Part shown: piece after piece, positions 52,879-62,284 of the stretch
Layout: each line of letters starts with the position of its first letter
How positions within the stretch are numbered: position 1 is the first letter of the stretch
Source of the DNA: Celeribacter sp. HF31
GTDB lineage: Bacteria > Pseudomonadota > Alphaproteobacteria > Rhodobacterales > Rhodobacteraceae
Length of the DNA: 64,000 nt
Assembly: GCF_011806455.1 (NCBI RefSeq)
Contig: NZ_JAATOT010000007.1
Coordinates: forward strand, 1 to 64,000
Reading direction: 5' to 3'
The notes under the pieces: model-generated
The model's input: the letters and a program-made list of their open reading frames with translations, nothing else
Told to the model about the DNA's origin: nothing
Database searches by the model: none
Made by a program: the position numbers and the translations under genes

Positions 52879-54831
52879 TTAATCCCCCGCCGCACGGCCC
52901 TTGAGGGCGATGATGCCCTTGGGTCGGAACTGAATGAAAATGATGATGAAAACGATCATATAGGTCTGCGCCGCCAATGTGTTCGACGGGTTGAACCATT
53001 CGATGCCCTTTTGCAGGAAGCCGATCATGGTGGCGCCCAAGAGCGTGCCCCAGATGTTGCCAACGCCGCCGACGACCACGGTCATGAAGCTTTGGACGAT
53101 GTAGTCGGAGCCCAGCTCGGAGGTGACTTTGGCGTAGAGACCGATGGCCACACCAGCAATGCCCGCAATGCCAGAGCCGAGGCCGAAGGTCAGCATATTC
53201 ACCTTATCGGGGTTGATGCCCATCGACGCCGCCATACGCGGATTTTGCGTCACGGCGCGGGTCTCAAGGCCCAAACGGGTTTTCTTCATGATGAAGAGGA
53301 ACACGCCCAGGAAGATCAGCGCGAGGATGAAGATCGCGATACGGATGTAGGAAATCGACACAACGTCGTTGAAGGACAAAGCGCCATCAAGCCACCCCGG
53401 AGAGGTCAGCGGGCGGGCCTGAGTGCCAAAGATGTTTTTCGCCAACTGTTGCAGTGCAATGGAGACGCCGAAGGTCGCCAAAAGCGTCTCCAGAGGCCGG
53501 TTGTAAAGCCAGCGAATGATCAGCCGCTCCATCGCCACCCCGGCGGCAAAGGTGACGGCAAAGGCCAGAGGGATCGCGAGGAGGATCGAGACGGTGTAAT
53601 CCGGCACGATCTGTTGCACGACATAGCCGGTGTAGGCGCCCATCATGATGAATTCGCCATGCGCCATGTTGATCACGCCCATGACGCCGAAGGTGATCGC
53701 CAACCCGATGGCAGCGAGGAAATAGATCGAGGCCAGAGAGAGACCATCGAGAGAAAGATCGAAAAACTGGTTCAGGCCTACGGCACGATTGATCGACGCA
53801 AGCGTCGCCTCGGCGGCATCGGTGACGGCCTTTGAGGGTTCATCATAAACCTCGGCAAACTTCGCGCTGGCGACGGCCGCCTCCATCGTGAAATCCGGAT
53901 CGAAAGCGGGCGCCACACCCTCTTGCGCCAGCGCCGCATAGGCGCGGTCGCGCGCGTCCTGCGTGTTCAACTCGGCCAAAGGCACACCGGCAACGGCGCC
54001 ATTTTCGATATGGCTCTCCAACGCGGCTTTACGCTCCGCCAAACTGGGTTGCGGTTCGATCACCCCGGCAGACACCAAAAGGTCATAGCCCTCTGAGACG
54101 GTTAAGTCAGGCGACCCGGCGCGCAGCTCGCGTTTGACGTTGGCGCTCTCGGGCAGCCCCTCCGCGGGGACGATTTTCGTCGTCAGAACCGGGTTGAGGG
54201 CAGCCCGCGCGTCGAGAGACAGCGAGCCTTTGAAGCCTTCGATGGCCTTTACGCGTGCCGCGTCATCCGGGTCGAAAGAAATGGTCAACAACCGTTCGGT
54301 GGTTTCTTTGAGAGCTTTGATCTCAGGATTGGTCTCCCCCTCAATCGACGCGCGCAATGGCGCGAGGTGTGAGGCCTCGCCGTCACGTTGAATCGCCAAT
54401 AAAGCCTCACGACGGCGTTCAGCATCGGGATCGTTCAACTGGAACTGCACCAAAGCCGCGCCGATCATCGCGCGGATGCCGGAGTTCGGTTTCAATTGCT
54501 CCAAATCGCCTTTGTCCGCCGTGCCGACACTTTCGCCCGTGGCAAAGTCGATCAGCTCATAGGTGGAACTGTCGACCCGTTCCGCCTTGAAAAACAGCCC
54601 ATCGCTTTCCCGTTGCCACATGTCCTTGGCTTGCCAGGCCTGCAGCACATCCTGCGCCGCAGGCAGGCCGGAGCCCGCGATGGCGTCAATCGCCGGAGCA
54701 ATGGTTTTACGTGACGATTGGGCGATGACCTCGGCGTGCTCTTGCAGCACATCCTGAATGGTTCGATCCTGCGCCTGTGCCGCAAGGCTACAGGTGAGCA
54801 GCAGGCAAGCTGCAATAAGGCTGCGAAGCAT
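52879..54831 (-). CDS. urtB: Urea ABC permease UrtB with large N-terminal domain
   Basis: A 650-residue permease. A cleavable signal (MLRSLIAACLLLTCSLAAQA) leads into a periplasmic helical domain (about residues 22-370) rich in Ala and Glu, then the LivH-type permease (about 375-650) with FFDLSLDGLSLASIYFLAAIGLAITFGVMGVINMAHGEFIMMGAYTGYVV cut across the first helices. Proteobacterial UrtB proteins usually have such an N-terminal region, but this one is somewhat longer than most I know. Its job is not established. It lies 66 bases after the urtA stop. Confidence 0.9.
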   Translation of the reverse strand: MLRSLIAACLLLTCSLAAQAQDRTIQDVLQEHAEVIAQSSRKTIAPAIDAIAGSGLPAAQDVLQAWQAKDMWQRESDGLFFKAERVDSSTYELIDFATGESVGTADKGDLEQLKPNSGIRAMIGAALVQFQLNDPDAERRREALLAIQRDGEASHLAPLRASIEGETNPEIKALKETTERLLTISFDPDDAARVKAIEGFKGSLSLDARAALNPVLTTKIVPAEGLPESANVKRELRAGSPDLTVSEGYDLLVSAGVIEPQPSLAERKAALESHIENGAVAGVPLAELNTQDARDRAYAALAQEGVAPAFDPDFTMEAAVASAKFAEVYDEPSKAVTDAAEATLASINRAVGLNQFFDLSLDGLSLASIYFLAAIGLAITFGVMGVINMAHGEFIMMGAYTGYVVQQIVPDYTVSILLAIPLAFAVTFAAGVAMERLIIRWLYNRPLETLLATFGVSIALQQLAKNIFGTQARPLTSPGWLDGALSFNDVVSISYIRIAIFILALIFLGVFLFIMKKTRLGLETRAVTQNPRMAASMGINPDKVNMLTFGLGSGIAGIAGVAIGLYAKVTSELGSDYIVQSFMTVVVGGVGNIWGTLLGATMIGFLQKGIEWFNPSNTLAAQTYMIVFIIIFIQFRPKGIIALKGRAAGD

Positions 54832-54897
54832 GAAATGTCTTTCCAAGCGGGAGGAAGAGAGGGCGAGACCCGCCCTCTCCGAATGCGTCAGATCAGC

Positions 54898-56193
54898 TTA
54901 GTAGTTGGATTTGAGCTGAACGCAGGTCTCGGTCTCGGTGTTGTACATCCCACAGCCGAGGTCTTTCCAATCGGATTTGAGCACGGCGCTTTCCGGCAGA
55001 TAGTCGGTCCAGGCGTCACCCGGCACTTCTGGGGTCTGGGAGATGATGTCGAACTGACCGTCTTCGAGGATCTCACCGATCAGCACCGGTTTCGACAGGT
55101 GATGGTTCACGTTCATGATGGCGGTGCCCCCGGTGAGGTTCGGGAATTCCTGACCGTACATCTCGGCGCGCACGGCATCGACATCGGTGGAACCGGCGGC
55201 TTCGACGGCGTTCACCCACATGTTGAAGCCGATGTAATGCGCTTCCATCGGGTCGTTGGTCACACGCGAGTCATCTCCGATATAGGCATGCCAGGCGTCG
55301 ATGAAGGCAGCGTTTTCCGGCGTGTCGGCGGACATGAAATAGTTCCAGGCGGCGAGGTGACCGACGAGGTTGGAGGTGTCGAGACCCGACAGTTCCTCTT
55401 CGCCCACGGAGAAGGCCACAACCGGGATGTCATCGGCAGACACGCCAGCCGCGGCGAGTTCTTTATAGAAGCCGATGTTCGCGTCGCCGTTGATGGTGGA
55501 GATCACGCCGACTTTCTTGCCGTCCGCGCCCAGCGCCACGACGTCGGCCACGATCTTGGACCAGTCAGAATGGCCGAAGGGCGTGTAGTTCACGAAGATG
55601 TCTTCTTCCGCGATGCCTTTGTCTTTCAGATAGGCTTCGAGGATGTTGTTCGTGGTGCGCGGATAGACGTAGTCGGTGCCGAGCAGAGCGAATTTTTCAA
55701 CGCCAAGCTCATCGAGGAAATAATCCGTGGCCGGGATCGCCTGTTGGTTCGGAGCAGCGCCGGTGTAGAACACGTTCTTGGACGATTCCTCGCCCTCGTA
55801 CTGCACCGGGTAAAACAGCAGGCCGTTGAGCTCTTCGATCACCGGCAGCACGGATTTGCGCGACACGGAGGTCCAGTTGCCGAAGATCACATCGACATCA
55901 TGCACGGTCAGAAGCTCGCGCGCTTTTTCCGCGAACAGCGGCCAGTCGGAAGCCGGGTCGACCACGACGGCTTCGATCTCGCAGCCCAGAACACCGCCCT
56001 TGGCGTTCTGCTCGTCGACGAGCATCAGCATTGTGTCTTTCAGCGTGGTTTCCGAAATGGCCATCGTCCCCGACAGCGAATGCAGCACGCCCACTTTCAC
56101 CGGGCAATCGGCAGCCATCGCGCCGGAGGCGATTGCGGTGCTTGCAAACAGAGCAGAGGCCAGAGTGGCTTTGAATTGAGTTTTCACTTCCAT
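54898..56193 (-). CDS. urtA: Urea ABC substrate-binding protein UrtA
   Basis: A 431-residue periplasmic binding protein of the amide-urea group. The signal ends at ALA-type GAMA before ADCPVKVGVLHSLSGTMAISETTLKD; that opening and FGNWTSVSRKSVLPVIEELNGLLFYPVQYEGEESS are strongly diagnostic of UrtA. The start MEVKTQF is at 56193. It is the first gene of the urt operon; its promoter should lie in the gap to 56715. Urea taken up can feed urease, which is not in the window. Confidence 0.94.
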   Translation of the reverse strand: MEVKTQFKATLASALFASTAIASGAMAADCPVKVGVLHSLSGTMAISETTLKDTMLMLVDEQNAKGGVLGCEIEAVVVDPASDWPLFAEKARELLTVHDVDVIFGNWTSVSRKSVLPVIEELNGLLFYPVQYEGEESSKNVFYTGAAPNQQAIPATDYFLDELGVEKFALLGTDYVYPRTTNNILEAYLKDKGIAEEDIFVNYTPFGHSDWSKIVADVVALGADGKKVGVISTINGDANIGFYKELAAAGVSADDIPVVAFSVGEEELSGLDTSNLVGHLAAWNYFMSADTPENAAFIDAWHAYIGDDSRVTNDPMEAHYIGFNMWVNAVEAAGSTDVDAVRAEMYGQEFPNLTGGTAIMNVNHHLSKPVLIGEILEDGQFDIISQTPEVPGDAWTDYLPESAVLKSDWKDLGCGMYNTETETCVQLKSNY

Positions 56194-56715
56194 GTTCCCT
56201 TGTTGGAAGCCGCAGAACTGTCACGCTTCTCACGAATGAGATATCCATCTTTTTGTTTTTTATGGATAAAACGCCAACAGCCCCCTTATGCAGCGTTAAA
56301 GATTTACATCTCTTGCGCCTCCGCCGAAAAGGCTTTGACGCATGTCCCCGCGGCGGGTGGTGATCCGTTTGACCGCTCGGTCGAAGGCTCCCCGCGCACC
56401 GCACAGGCAGTCTGATGTTCACCCAAACGCGCACACAAGACTGTATACAAGCGAACAGCGTGCAAATGGGTCAGGTCGCAAAAACCGCCCAAATTTTAGT
56501 CACACAAAGCCGCTGATGACGCATTGCTGCGCGCCTCCAAAATCAGGTCCGACCACATATGTGAGGGCACGAATCCATCGCGCGCACCGCTGGTTACGCC
56601 AGAAAATAAGGCTCTAAACACAAAATTAGGAGCTTGCTGCCATGGTCCACTCAACCGGTTCGATGCCCGGACCGCGCACCGACGTGAACACAATGACTGG
56701 AAAGTGTTGGATCAG
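56194..56715. other. Intergenic region between urtA and the chemoreceptor
   Basis: 522 bases without a gene I can support. Near urtA, ATCCAT (56243-56248) can pair with ATGGAT (56262-56267) in an AT-rich patch in the urt leader. I found no clear sigma-54 (GG-N10-GC) site that would show NtrC control. The chemoreceptor promoter is probably within 56400-56700, but no confident -35/-10 pair stands out. The reading frame of the chemoreceptor is open from 56524; I judge this part non-coding because it does not resemble a membrane-protein N terminus. Confidence 0.5.
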
Positions 56716-59520
56716 ATGACGACGACGCATGATTTGAAACATCGTATTGGCAACATTTTCGGCTCTGTCGCCGCTAAGATTCTCGGGATCTTATTTGCGC
56801 TCGTGGGCACAACTCTCGCGGCCATTCTGGTCTCCGGTTCCCTGATCTCCACGATCAACGATGAGGCCGAAACTTTGGTCACCTCGTCGCTACCGCCCCT
56901 GGAAACCGCTTCTGAGATTTCCAATGCGGTCTCGTCGCTGAAGGATACCGTGAACACATTGTTGATCACGAACTCCTACTTGGCGATTCAAAGCGCGTTG
57001 AACGATGTTGAGGCCGCAAGTGCGCATCTTCAAAGTCACATGCAAGAAGTAGATCATGCAAAATATCCAGGCCTTGACGAAGAAATGGCAACACTTGCCA
57101 GCAATCTTTTGACCCTGGAACAAGCGCGGGCGCAGGAGCTTGAGGCGCAAAAAATGAACATGCAGGCGCTTGCAGATTTGAGTCAGGGTGCCCGTGCGCT
57201 GAGCGATGACCTGCAGGCTCGTATTGAAAGTGCCTCATTTTCGCTCCTGCTGGCGGGCAACACCGCCACCTCGAAATCAAGCCGCAACCTGAGCCATTTG
57301 CTCAAACGTGATGTTGACGCGCTGAAACTCGCCCTGATGCTGAAAGCCGAACTTAACCTTTCCGTTGGCCTGACACAGGCTTTGCTCGAGACCAATGATT
57401 TCGGCCTGCGCACAGAACTTCATGATAAGGCGCTCGCGGGACAGGCCCGCATCGAGACGATCCTGAGCGATATGCAAAAGAACAAAGCGGCCAAAGGCTA
57501 TGTCGAAACGCTGCGTGAAGCCTTGGCTTTTCCCGCCGAATTTCTCGCCTTGGCACCGTCTGAAATGAAAATTCGCGCGCGCCTTTTGCATACGGCGCAA
57601 AACGATCTCGATGCCGAAGTGTCCCAAATTGTCGAGCAAACGCTGATCACTCTGGACAAAGAAAGTGCCGAAGCCATGGACACCAATGAGGCCGTGCTCA
57701 AAGGCCTCCTGGACACAGATGTGCGTCGCATCACCGATTTGGCGCGCATCGACACCACCATTAAAACCGTTCTGATCAAAGCCATGCAAGGTGCCGCATC
57801 CAACAACAGCGGTTACATTCAGGCGCTTCAGTTCGAAATCGATGAGATCACGCCCAAACTCGAAGCGGATATCGCCAATCTGCCCAGTGAGCTCCACGCG
57901 ATCCTGTCTTCCGTTTTGGCTCAGGTGGATCCCGAAACCGGTCTGCTCGCGACCCGTCTTAAAACCCTGACGGCGCGTAGCGAAGGTTTCCTTGCCACAT
58001 CTGCCGTCTCTGAGGATCTTCTGAAGATTTCCGAGATCGTCGTGCAGATTTCCAGCGATTCCATTGCCGACATCTCGTCAGCGAGTCAGGTTCTGATGTC
58101 AACCGCACAGGGTGCGTCGAAAACCATGGGGGGCATCACCGCCTTCGCCATCGCTATTGTTCTGGCGGCACCTATCCTGACCTATCTCTTCATCATGCGA
58201 CCGCTCAGCGCCGTCACAGCAAGCACCGAACGTCTTGCTGTTGGGGAAATGTCCGAAATCAAGCGTGTCGGCGGTCGTTACGGCGAGATCGCGCGACTGT
58301 TCTCCGCCCTCACCGTGTTCCGCAACAACTTGGTCGAAAAGGAGCGTATGGAGGCGGAAACCGCTGAGCGCAAACTGAGAGAAGCTGAGGCGAAGGCCCA
58401 AGCCGCAGAAGACGCGCGTGCTCGGGACGCCGCCGAGCAAGAGCGCAAACTTGAACAGGAGCGCCGGGAAAGAGAACAAGAAGCCCGTGCAGAAGCCGAA
58501 CGCCGCAAACTCGAAGACGCCGCCGAAGCGGAACGCAAAGCCCGTCATGCCGAACAAACGATGGTTGTCGATGCTTTGGCCGACGGTTTGCGTCGGCTGT
58601 CCAAAGGCGACGTGCGCCTGACAATCGATCAGGTCTTCCCCGAAGGGTATGAGCAATTGCGTCAGGATTACAACGCTGCGGTCCTGTCCCTGAGATCCGT
58701 GGTCGAAAAACTTTCGGGCACATCGCAAACAATCCACACAAATTCGAGCGAAATTTCGAATGCCGCAAACGATCTCTCGCAACGCACGGAACGCGCTGCC
58801 TCGATGTTGGGCGAAACCGCCTCGGCTCTGACCGAATTGACTGCCGCAGTCAAATCCGCAGCCGATGGAGCAGCCTCTGCCAATGACACGGTAAGCGGTG
58901 CGAAAGCCAATGCGCAAAACGCAAGCACCGTCGTGCAACAAGCGATCTCTGCCATGGATGCGATTTCCGACTCCTCAGACAAGATTTCGAAAATCATCTC
59001 CGTCATTGACGACATCGCGTTCCAGACAAACCTTCTTGCCCTCAACGCTGGTGTGGAAGCGGCCCGTGCTGGCGATGCAGGTCGTGGCTTTGCCGTCGTG
59101 GCCTCCGAAGTTCGCGCATTGGCACAAAGATCGTCCGAGGCAGCCCGCGAGATCAACGCCTTGATTTCCGTTTCGGGGCAAGAAGTCGGACGCGGTGTCA
59201 CCCTCGTCGATCAAACCGGTGAAGCCCTGCGCTCCATTGTTCAGGATGTTTCCGTGATCTCCACACATATGGCGGAAATCGCCACCTCTGCCGAACAGCA
59301 ATCTGCGGGAATTTCCGAAATCAACAGCGCCGTTGCCAATCTCGACCAAACCACACAACAGAACGCGGCCATGTTCGAGCAAACGACAGCCGCAAGCTTC
59401 TCGCTCGCACATGAAGCTTCTACTTTGAACGATATCGTCGCGCAGTTCGTTTTGAACGACACAGACGTGGATCAACGTTCGTTGGATGATGACGAGGAGC
59501 CTGTGTCCATGGCATCATAG
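56716..59520 (+). CDS. Methyl-accepting chemotaxis protein with long coiled-coil insert
   Basis: A 934-residue chemoreceptor. One membrane helix (about residues 20-45), a large helical periplasmic sensor region (about 46-470), a second helix (about 472-498), a HAMP domain, an extended Arg/Glu/Ala-rich coiled coil (about 540-615), a further HAMP-like segment, and the signalling domain (about 670-920) with the hairpin tip [47 protein letters not shown]. No C-terminal pentapeptide for CheR/CheB is seen. ATG 56716 follows a weak ribosome site. Ligand is unknown, and no che genes are near. Confidence 0.9.
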   Translation: MTTTHDLKHRIGNIFGSVAAKILGILFALVGTTLAAILVSGSLISTINDEAETLVTSSLPPLETASEISNAVSSLKDTVNTLLITNSYLAIQSALNDVEAASAHLQSHMQEVDHAKYPGLDEEMATLASNLLTLEQARAQELEAQKMNMQALADLSQGARALSDDLQARIESASFSLLLAGNTATSKSSRNLSHLLKRDVDALKLALMLKAELNLSVGLTQALLETNDFGLRTELHDKALAGQARIETILSDMQKNKAAKGYVETLREALAFPAEFLALAPSEMKIRARLLHTAQNDLDAEVSQIVEQTLITLDKESAEAMDTNEAVLKGLLDTDVRRITDLARIDTTIKTVLIKAMQGAASNNSGYIQALQFEIDEITPKLEADIANLPSELHAILSSVLAQVDPETGLLATRLKTLTARSEGFLATSAVSEDLLKISEIVVQISSDSIADISSASQVLMSTAQGASKTMGGITAFAIAIVLAAPILTYLFIMRPLSAVTASTERLAVGEMSEIKRVGGRYGEIARLFSALTVFRNNLVEKERMEAETAERKLREAEAKAQAAEDARARDAAEQERKLEQERREREQEARAEAERRKLEDAAEAERKARHAEQTMVVDALADGLRRLSKGDVRLTIDQVFPEGYEQLRQDYNAAVLSLRSVVEKLSGTSQTIHTNSSEISNAANDLSQRTERAASMLGETASALTELTAAVKSAADGAASANDTVSGAKANAQNASTVVQQAISAMDAISDSSDKISKIISVIDDIAFQTNLLALNAGVEAARAGDAGRGFAVVASEVRALAQRSSEAAREINALISVSGQEVGRGVTLVDQTGEALRSIVQDVSVISTHMAEIATSAEQQSAGISEINSAVANLDQTTQQNAAMFEQTTAASFSLAHEASTLNDIVAQFVLNDTDVDQRSLDDDEEPVSMAS

Positions 59521-59531
59521 ATCCCTCTCAG

Positions 59532-59579
59532 GGGGCAAAAGGGTGATGCCAGAATACGCAGTTGCCAGACTTTTGCCCC
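59532..59579. repeat. Inverted repeat after the chemoreceptor gene
   Basis: GGGGCAAAAG (59532-59541) pairs with CTTTTGCCCC (59570-59579) across 28 bases, just after the stop. There is no T-run, so terminator function is uncertain. Confidence 0.45.
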
Positions 59580-59680
59580 TGAATGAATTCATATGCAAAA
59601 AATACAATCTGGATATGTTCTCACGTCATGGAATCTGGATAAAACCTTGATATGTCTCAAGGAAGATAAACGACACATGG

Positions 59681-59694
59681 GTGCAACTGCACCT
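59681..59694. promoter_or_regulatory. Dyad upstream of the MaoC-Pta gene
   Basis: GGTGCA-AC-TGCACC is a short dyad 32 bases before the GTG start of the phosphotransacetylase fusion gene. It may be a regulator site. No -35/-10 pair could be assigned with confidence. Confidence 0.25.
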
Positions 59695-59726
59695 AGTCAA
59701 ATATCCCAGCACAGCAAGGATTGCAC

Positions 59727-61112
59727 GTGACCATATTCCAGAACGTCCCATTCGATCAGCTTCAGGTCGGAATGGAAGCCGAGGTCCGACGCCTATGCGT
59801 CGCAGATGACCTTTACGTCTTCGCCCATGCCTCCGGAAACCTGAACCCAATGCACCTTCCTCACGAAGATGGTGATAAGGATGGCAAACCCGAAGCCGTC
59901 GCACCGTCTTTTTGGGTCGGCTCTCTCATTTCAGCAGTGCTGGGCAACAATCTTCCCGGCCCAGGAACGCTCTATAAATCTCAGAACCTGAAATTTCTCG
60001 GGCGCGCGCATGCTGGCGACGAGTTGATCGCCAAAGTCAAACTGATCCATAAGGGCGATGCACGAAGCGCAATTTTCGAAACGACTGTGTCTCTCACCGA
60101 CGGCACCCTCTTGGTCGAAGGCGAAGCCGAAGTGATCGCGCCTGCCACATCCGAAAGCTTCGACATTCATGATGTCCCTGGGCTGACCGTCGAAAGCCAT
60201 CGCCACTTCGACAAGCTACTCGACATGACTGCAGATTTACCCGCAACCCGCATGGCTGTGGTCGCCCCGGAAGAGCCGAATTCACTACGCGGCGCCATGA
60301 TGGCGGCCGAACACAATCTGATCACGCCCATTCTATTGGGCGATCAGGATAAAATTCGCACGACAGCTAAAGAACTTGGGATGTCCCTCGACGGCATCGA
60401 ATTGATCCATTGCGCAACACACCGCGAAGCCGCGCAACTGGCCGTCACCATGGTCCGCGAAGCCCGCGCCAGTGCGATTATGAAGGGCCACCTGCATACG
60501 GACGATCTCTTGCGTCCCATCCTAAGCTCGAATGGCGGCCTCAAAACCGGGCGACGTCTCAGCCATATTTTTGTAATGGATGTGCCCGGTCTCGATCATC
60601 TTTTGATGGTTTCGGATGCCGCGATCAATATAGCCCCAGACCTGCCGACCAAAGTCGACATTGTACAAAACGCGATCGATCTGGCGATCAGCCTCGGCAT
60701 TGAAACGCCGAAAGTCGGCGTCCTCTCCGCCGTTGAAACCGTCAATCCGAAGATTCCGTCGACCTTGGATGCGGCAGCGCTTTCAAAAATGGCGGACCGC
60801 GACCAGATCAAGGGCGGGATTGTGGACGGCCCGCTGGCCATGGACAATGCGGTCAGCCTGACCGCGGCAAAGACCAAGGGCCTCAGAGGCGTTGTCGCAG
60901 GACATGCTGAAATTCTGGTCGTCCCGAACCTCGAAAGCGGCAATATGCTCGCCAAGGAATTGACTTTCATCGCGCATGCCGAAGCCGCAGGTGTCGTGAT
61001 CGGCGCGCGGTGTCCAATTGTTTTGAACTCGCGGTCTGACAGTGACAAATCCCGCCTGGCCTCCTGTGCCGTCGCGGCCCTTCACGCCAAACGCGCGCGG
61101 GAGATCACCTGA
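59727..61112 (+). CDS. pta: MaoC-type hydratase fused to phosphate acetyltransferase
   Basis: A 461-residue bifunctional protein. Residues about 1-140 are a MaoC-like hot-dog domain (YVFAHASGNLNPMHLP, and SLISAVLGNNLPGPGTLYKSQNLKFLGRAHAGD), the rest a phosphotransacetylase (Pta) with MAAEHNLITPILLGD, SAIMKGHLHTDDLLRPIL and GVLSAVETVNPKIPSTLDAA. It interconverts acetyl-CoA and acetyl phosphate; the MaoC domain may act on enoyl-CoA. GTG 59727 was chosen because AAGGA (59716-59720) is six bases upstream; a TTG at 59721 is too close. The stop overlaps ackA (TGATG). Confidence 0.9.
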   Translation: MTIFQNVPFDQLQVGMEAEVRRLCVADDLYVFAHASGNLNPMHLPHEDGDKDGKPEAVAPSFWVGSLISAVLGNNLPGPGTLYKSQNLKFLGRAHAGDELIAKVKLIHKGDARSAIFETTVSLTDGTLLVEGEAEVIAPATSESFDIHDVPGLTVESHRHFDKLLDMTADLPATRMAVVAPEEPNSLRGAMMAAEHNLITPILLGDQDKIRTTAKELGMSLDGIELIHCATHREAAQLAVTMVREARASAIMKGHLHTDDLLRPILSSNGGLKTGRRLSHIFVMDVPGLDHLLMVSDAAINIAPDLPTKVDIVQNAIDLAISLGIETPKVGVLSAVETVNPKIPSTLDAAALSKMADRDQIKGGIVDGPLAMDNAVSLTAAKTKGLRGVVAGHAEILVVPNLESGNMLAKELTFIAHAEAAGVVIGARCPIVLNSRSDSDKSRLASCAVAALHAKRAREIT

Positions 61113-62275
61113 TGGGGCAACGCATTCTCACGATCAACGCGGGCTCATCTTCGGTCAAATTCGCGCTCTACACCTCTGGCGAAACGCCTGATTGTCTGGC
61201 GCAAGGTCTGGTACAAGGCATCGGGTCCACCCCCAGTTTCAGGTTCAAATCCGGGGGGCCGGCGGACACAAAACTCATCGACGCGAAAGATCAGACACAA
61301 GCGCTTGAAATCATTCTCCAAGAAATTACGCCTCTGCTCGACGGCCAGGATGTTGCAGGCGTCGGGCACCGGATCGTCCATGGCGGCCCCCTGCGCGCCA
61401 CGCCCACGGAATTGACCGACGACGTACTGGCAGATCTGGCGACCTTCAACCCGCTGGCCCCGTTGCACCAGCCACACAACCTGTCGGCGGTCGAGGCGGC
61501 GAAAGAGGCTTTCCCTTACGCGCTGCAAATCGGCTGTTTCGACACCGCATTTCACCGCAATCATCCCTGGGAAAACGACATCTACGCCATCCCGCGCAAA
61601 TATTACCAACAGGGTGTGAAGCGCTACGGCTTTCACGGGCTGAGCTACGATTATGTCTCGCACCAACTCGTGCGGGATCACCCCGAGCTGCATGGCAAGC
61701 GGATCATCATGTGCCATTTGGGCAGCGGCGCCTCGATTTGCGCGGTCAACAACGGGGTGTCTATCTCATCCTCCATGGGATTTTCCCCGCTCGATGGCAT
61801 CCCGATGTCCACACGTTCCGGGCATCTCGACCCAGGCATCCTTTTGTACCTCATGGAGACAGAGGGCATGACGGCCAAGGACCTGACCCACATGCTCTAT
61901 TACGAATCCGGGCTTTTGGGCCTGTCCGGCATCAGCCATGACATGCAGGTGCTCGAGGCTTCGGACGAACAAGGCGCCAAGGATGCGGTCGAGTATTTTG
62001 TCTACCGTGTGCGACGCGAGATCGGCGCCATGGCGGCGACACTTTCGGGCATTGATGCGCTGGTGTTCTGTGGCGGCATCGGGGAAAATTCACCGAACAT
62101 TCGCCTTCAGATCATCGAACGGCTCGGCTTTTTGGGCATCGAACCCGATGTCGAAACCAACGCCCGAAACGCCACCCTGATTTCCAAAGGCGCCACGCCT
62201 GTCTTCGTTCTGCCAACGGACGAAGAACAGGTGATCGCCAATGCCGTGGCCAAGGCGCTTGTTCCTGCGCACTGA
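61112..62275 (+). CDS. ackA: Acetate kinase
   Basis: A 387-residue kinase of the ASKHA fold that turns acetyl phosphate and ADP into acetate and ATP. The opening ILTINAGSSSVKFALY, GVGHRIVHGG, RYGFHGLSYDYVS, the phosphate loop CHLGSGAS and the GIGENS segment near residue 330 are all present. The start is ATG 61112, overlapping the pta stop by one base. With the upstream fusion enzyme it completes the Pta-AckA pathway. Acetate made here could be recovered through the symporter and Acs encoded at the other end of the window. Confidence 0.95.
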   Translation: MGQRILTINAGSSSVKFALYTSGETPDCLAQGLVQGIGSTPSFRFKSGGPADTKLIDAKDQTQALEIILQEITPLLDGQDVAGVGHRIVHGGPLRATPTELTDDVLADLATFNPLAPLHQPHNLSAVEAAKEAFPYALQIGCFDTAFHRNHPWENDIYAIPRKYYQQGVKRYGFHGLSYDYVSHQLVRDHPELHGKRIIMCHLGSGASICAVNNGVSISSSMGFSPLDGIPMSTRSGHLDPGILLYLMETEGMTAKDLTHMLYYESGLLGLSGISHDMQVLEASDEQGAKDAVEYFVYRVRREIGAMAATLSGIDALVFCGGIGENSPNIRLQIIERLGFLGIEPDVETNARNATLISKGATPVFVLPTDEEQVIANAVAKALVPAH

Positions 62276-62284
62276 ACGCTTGAT

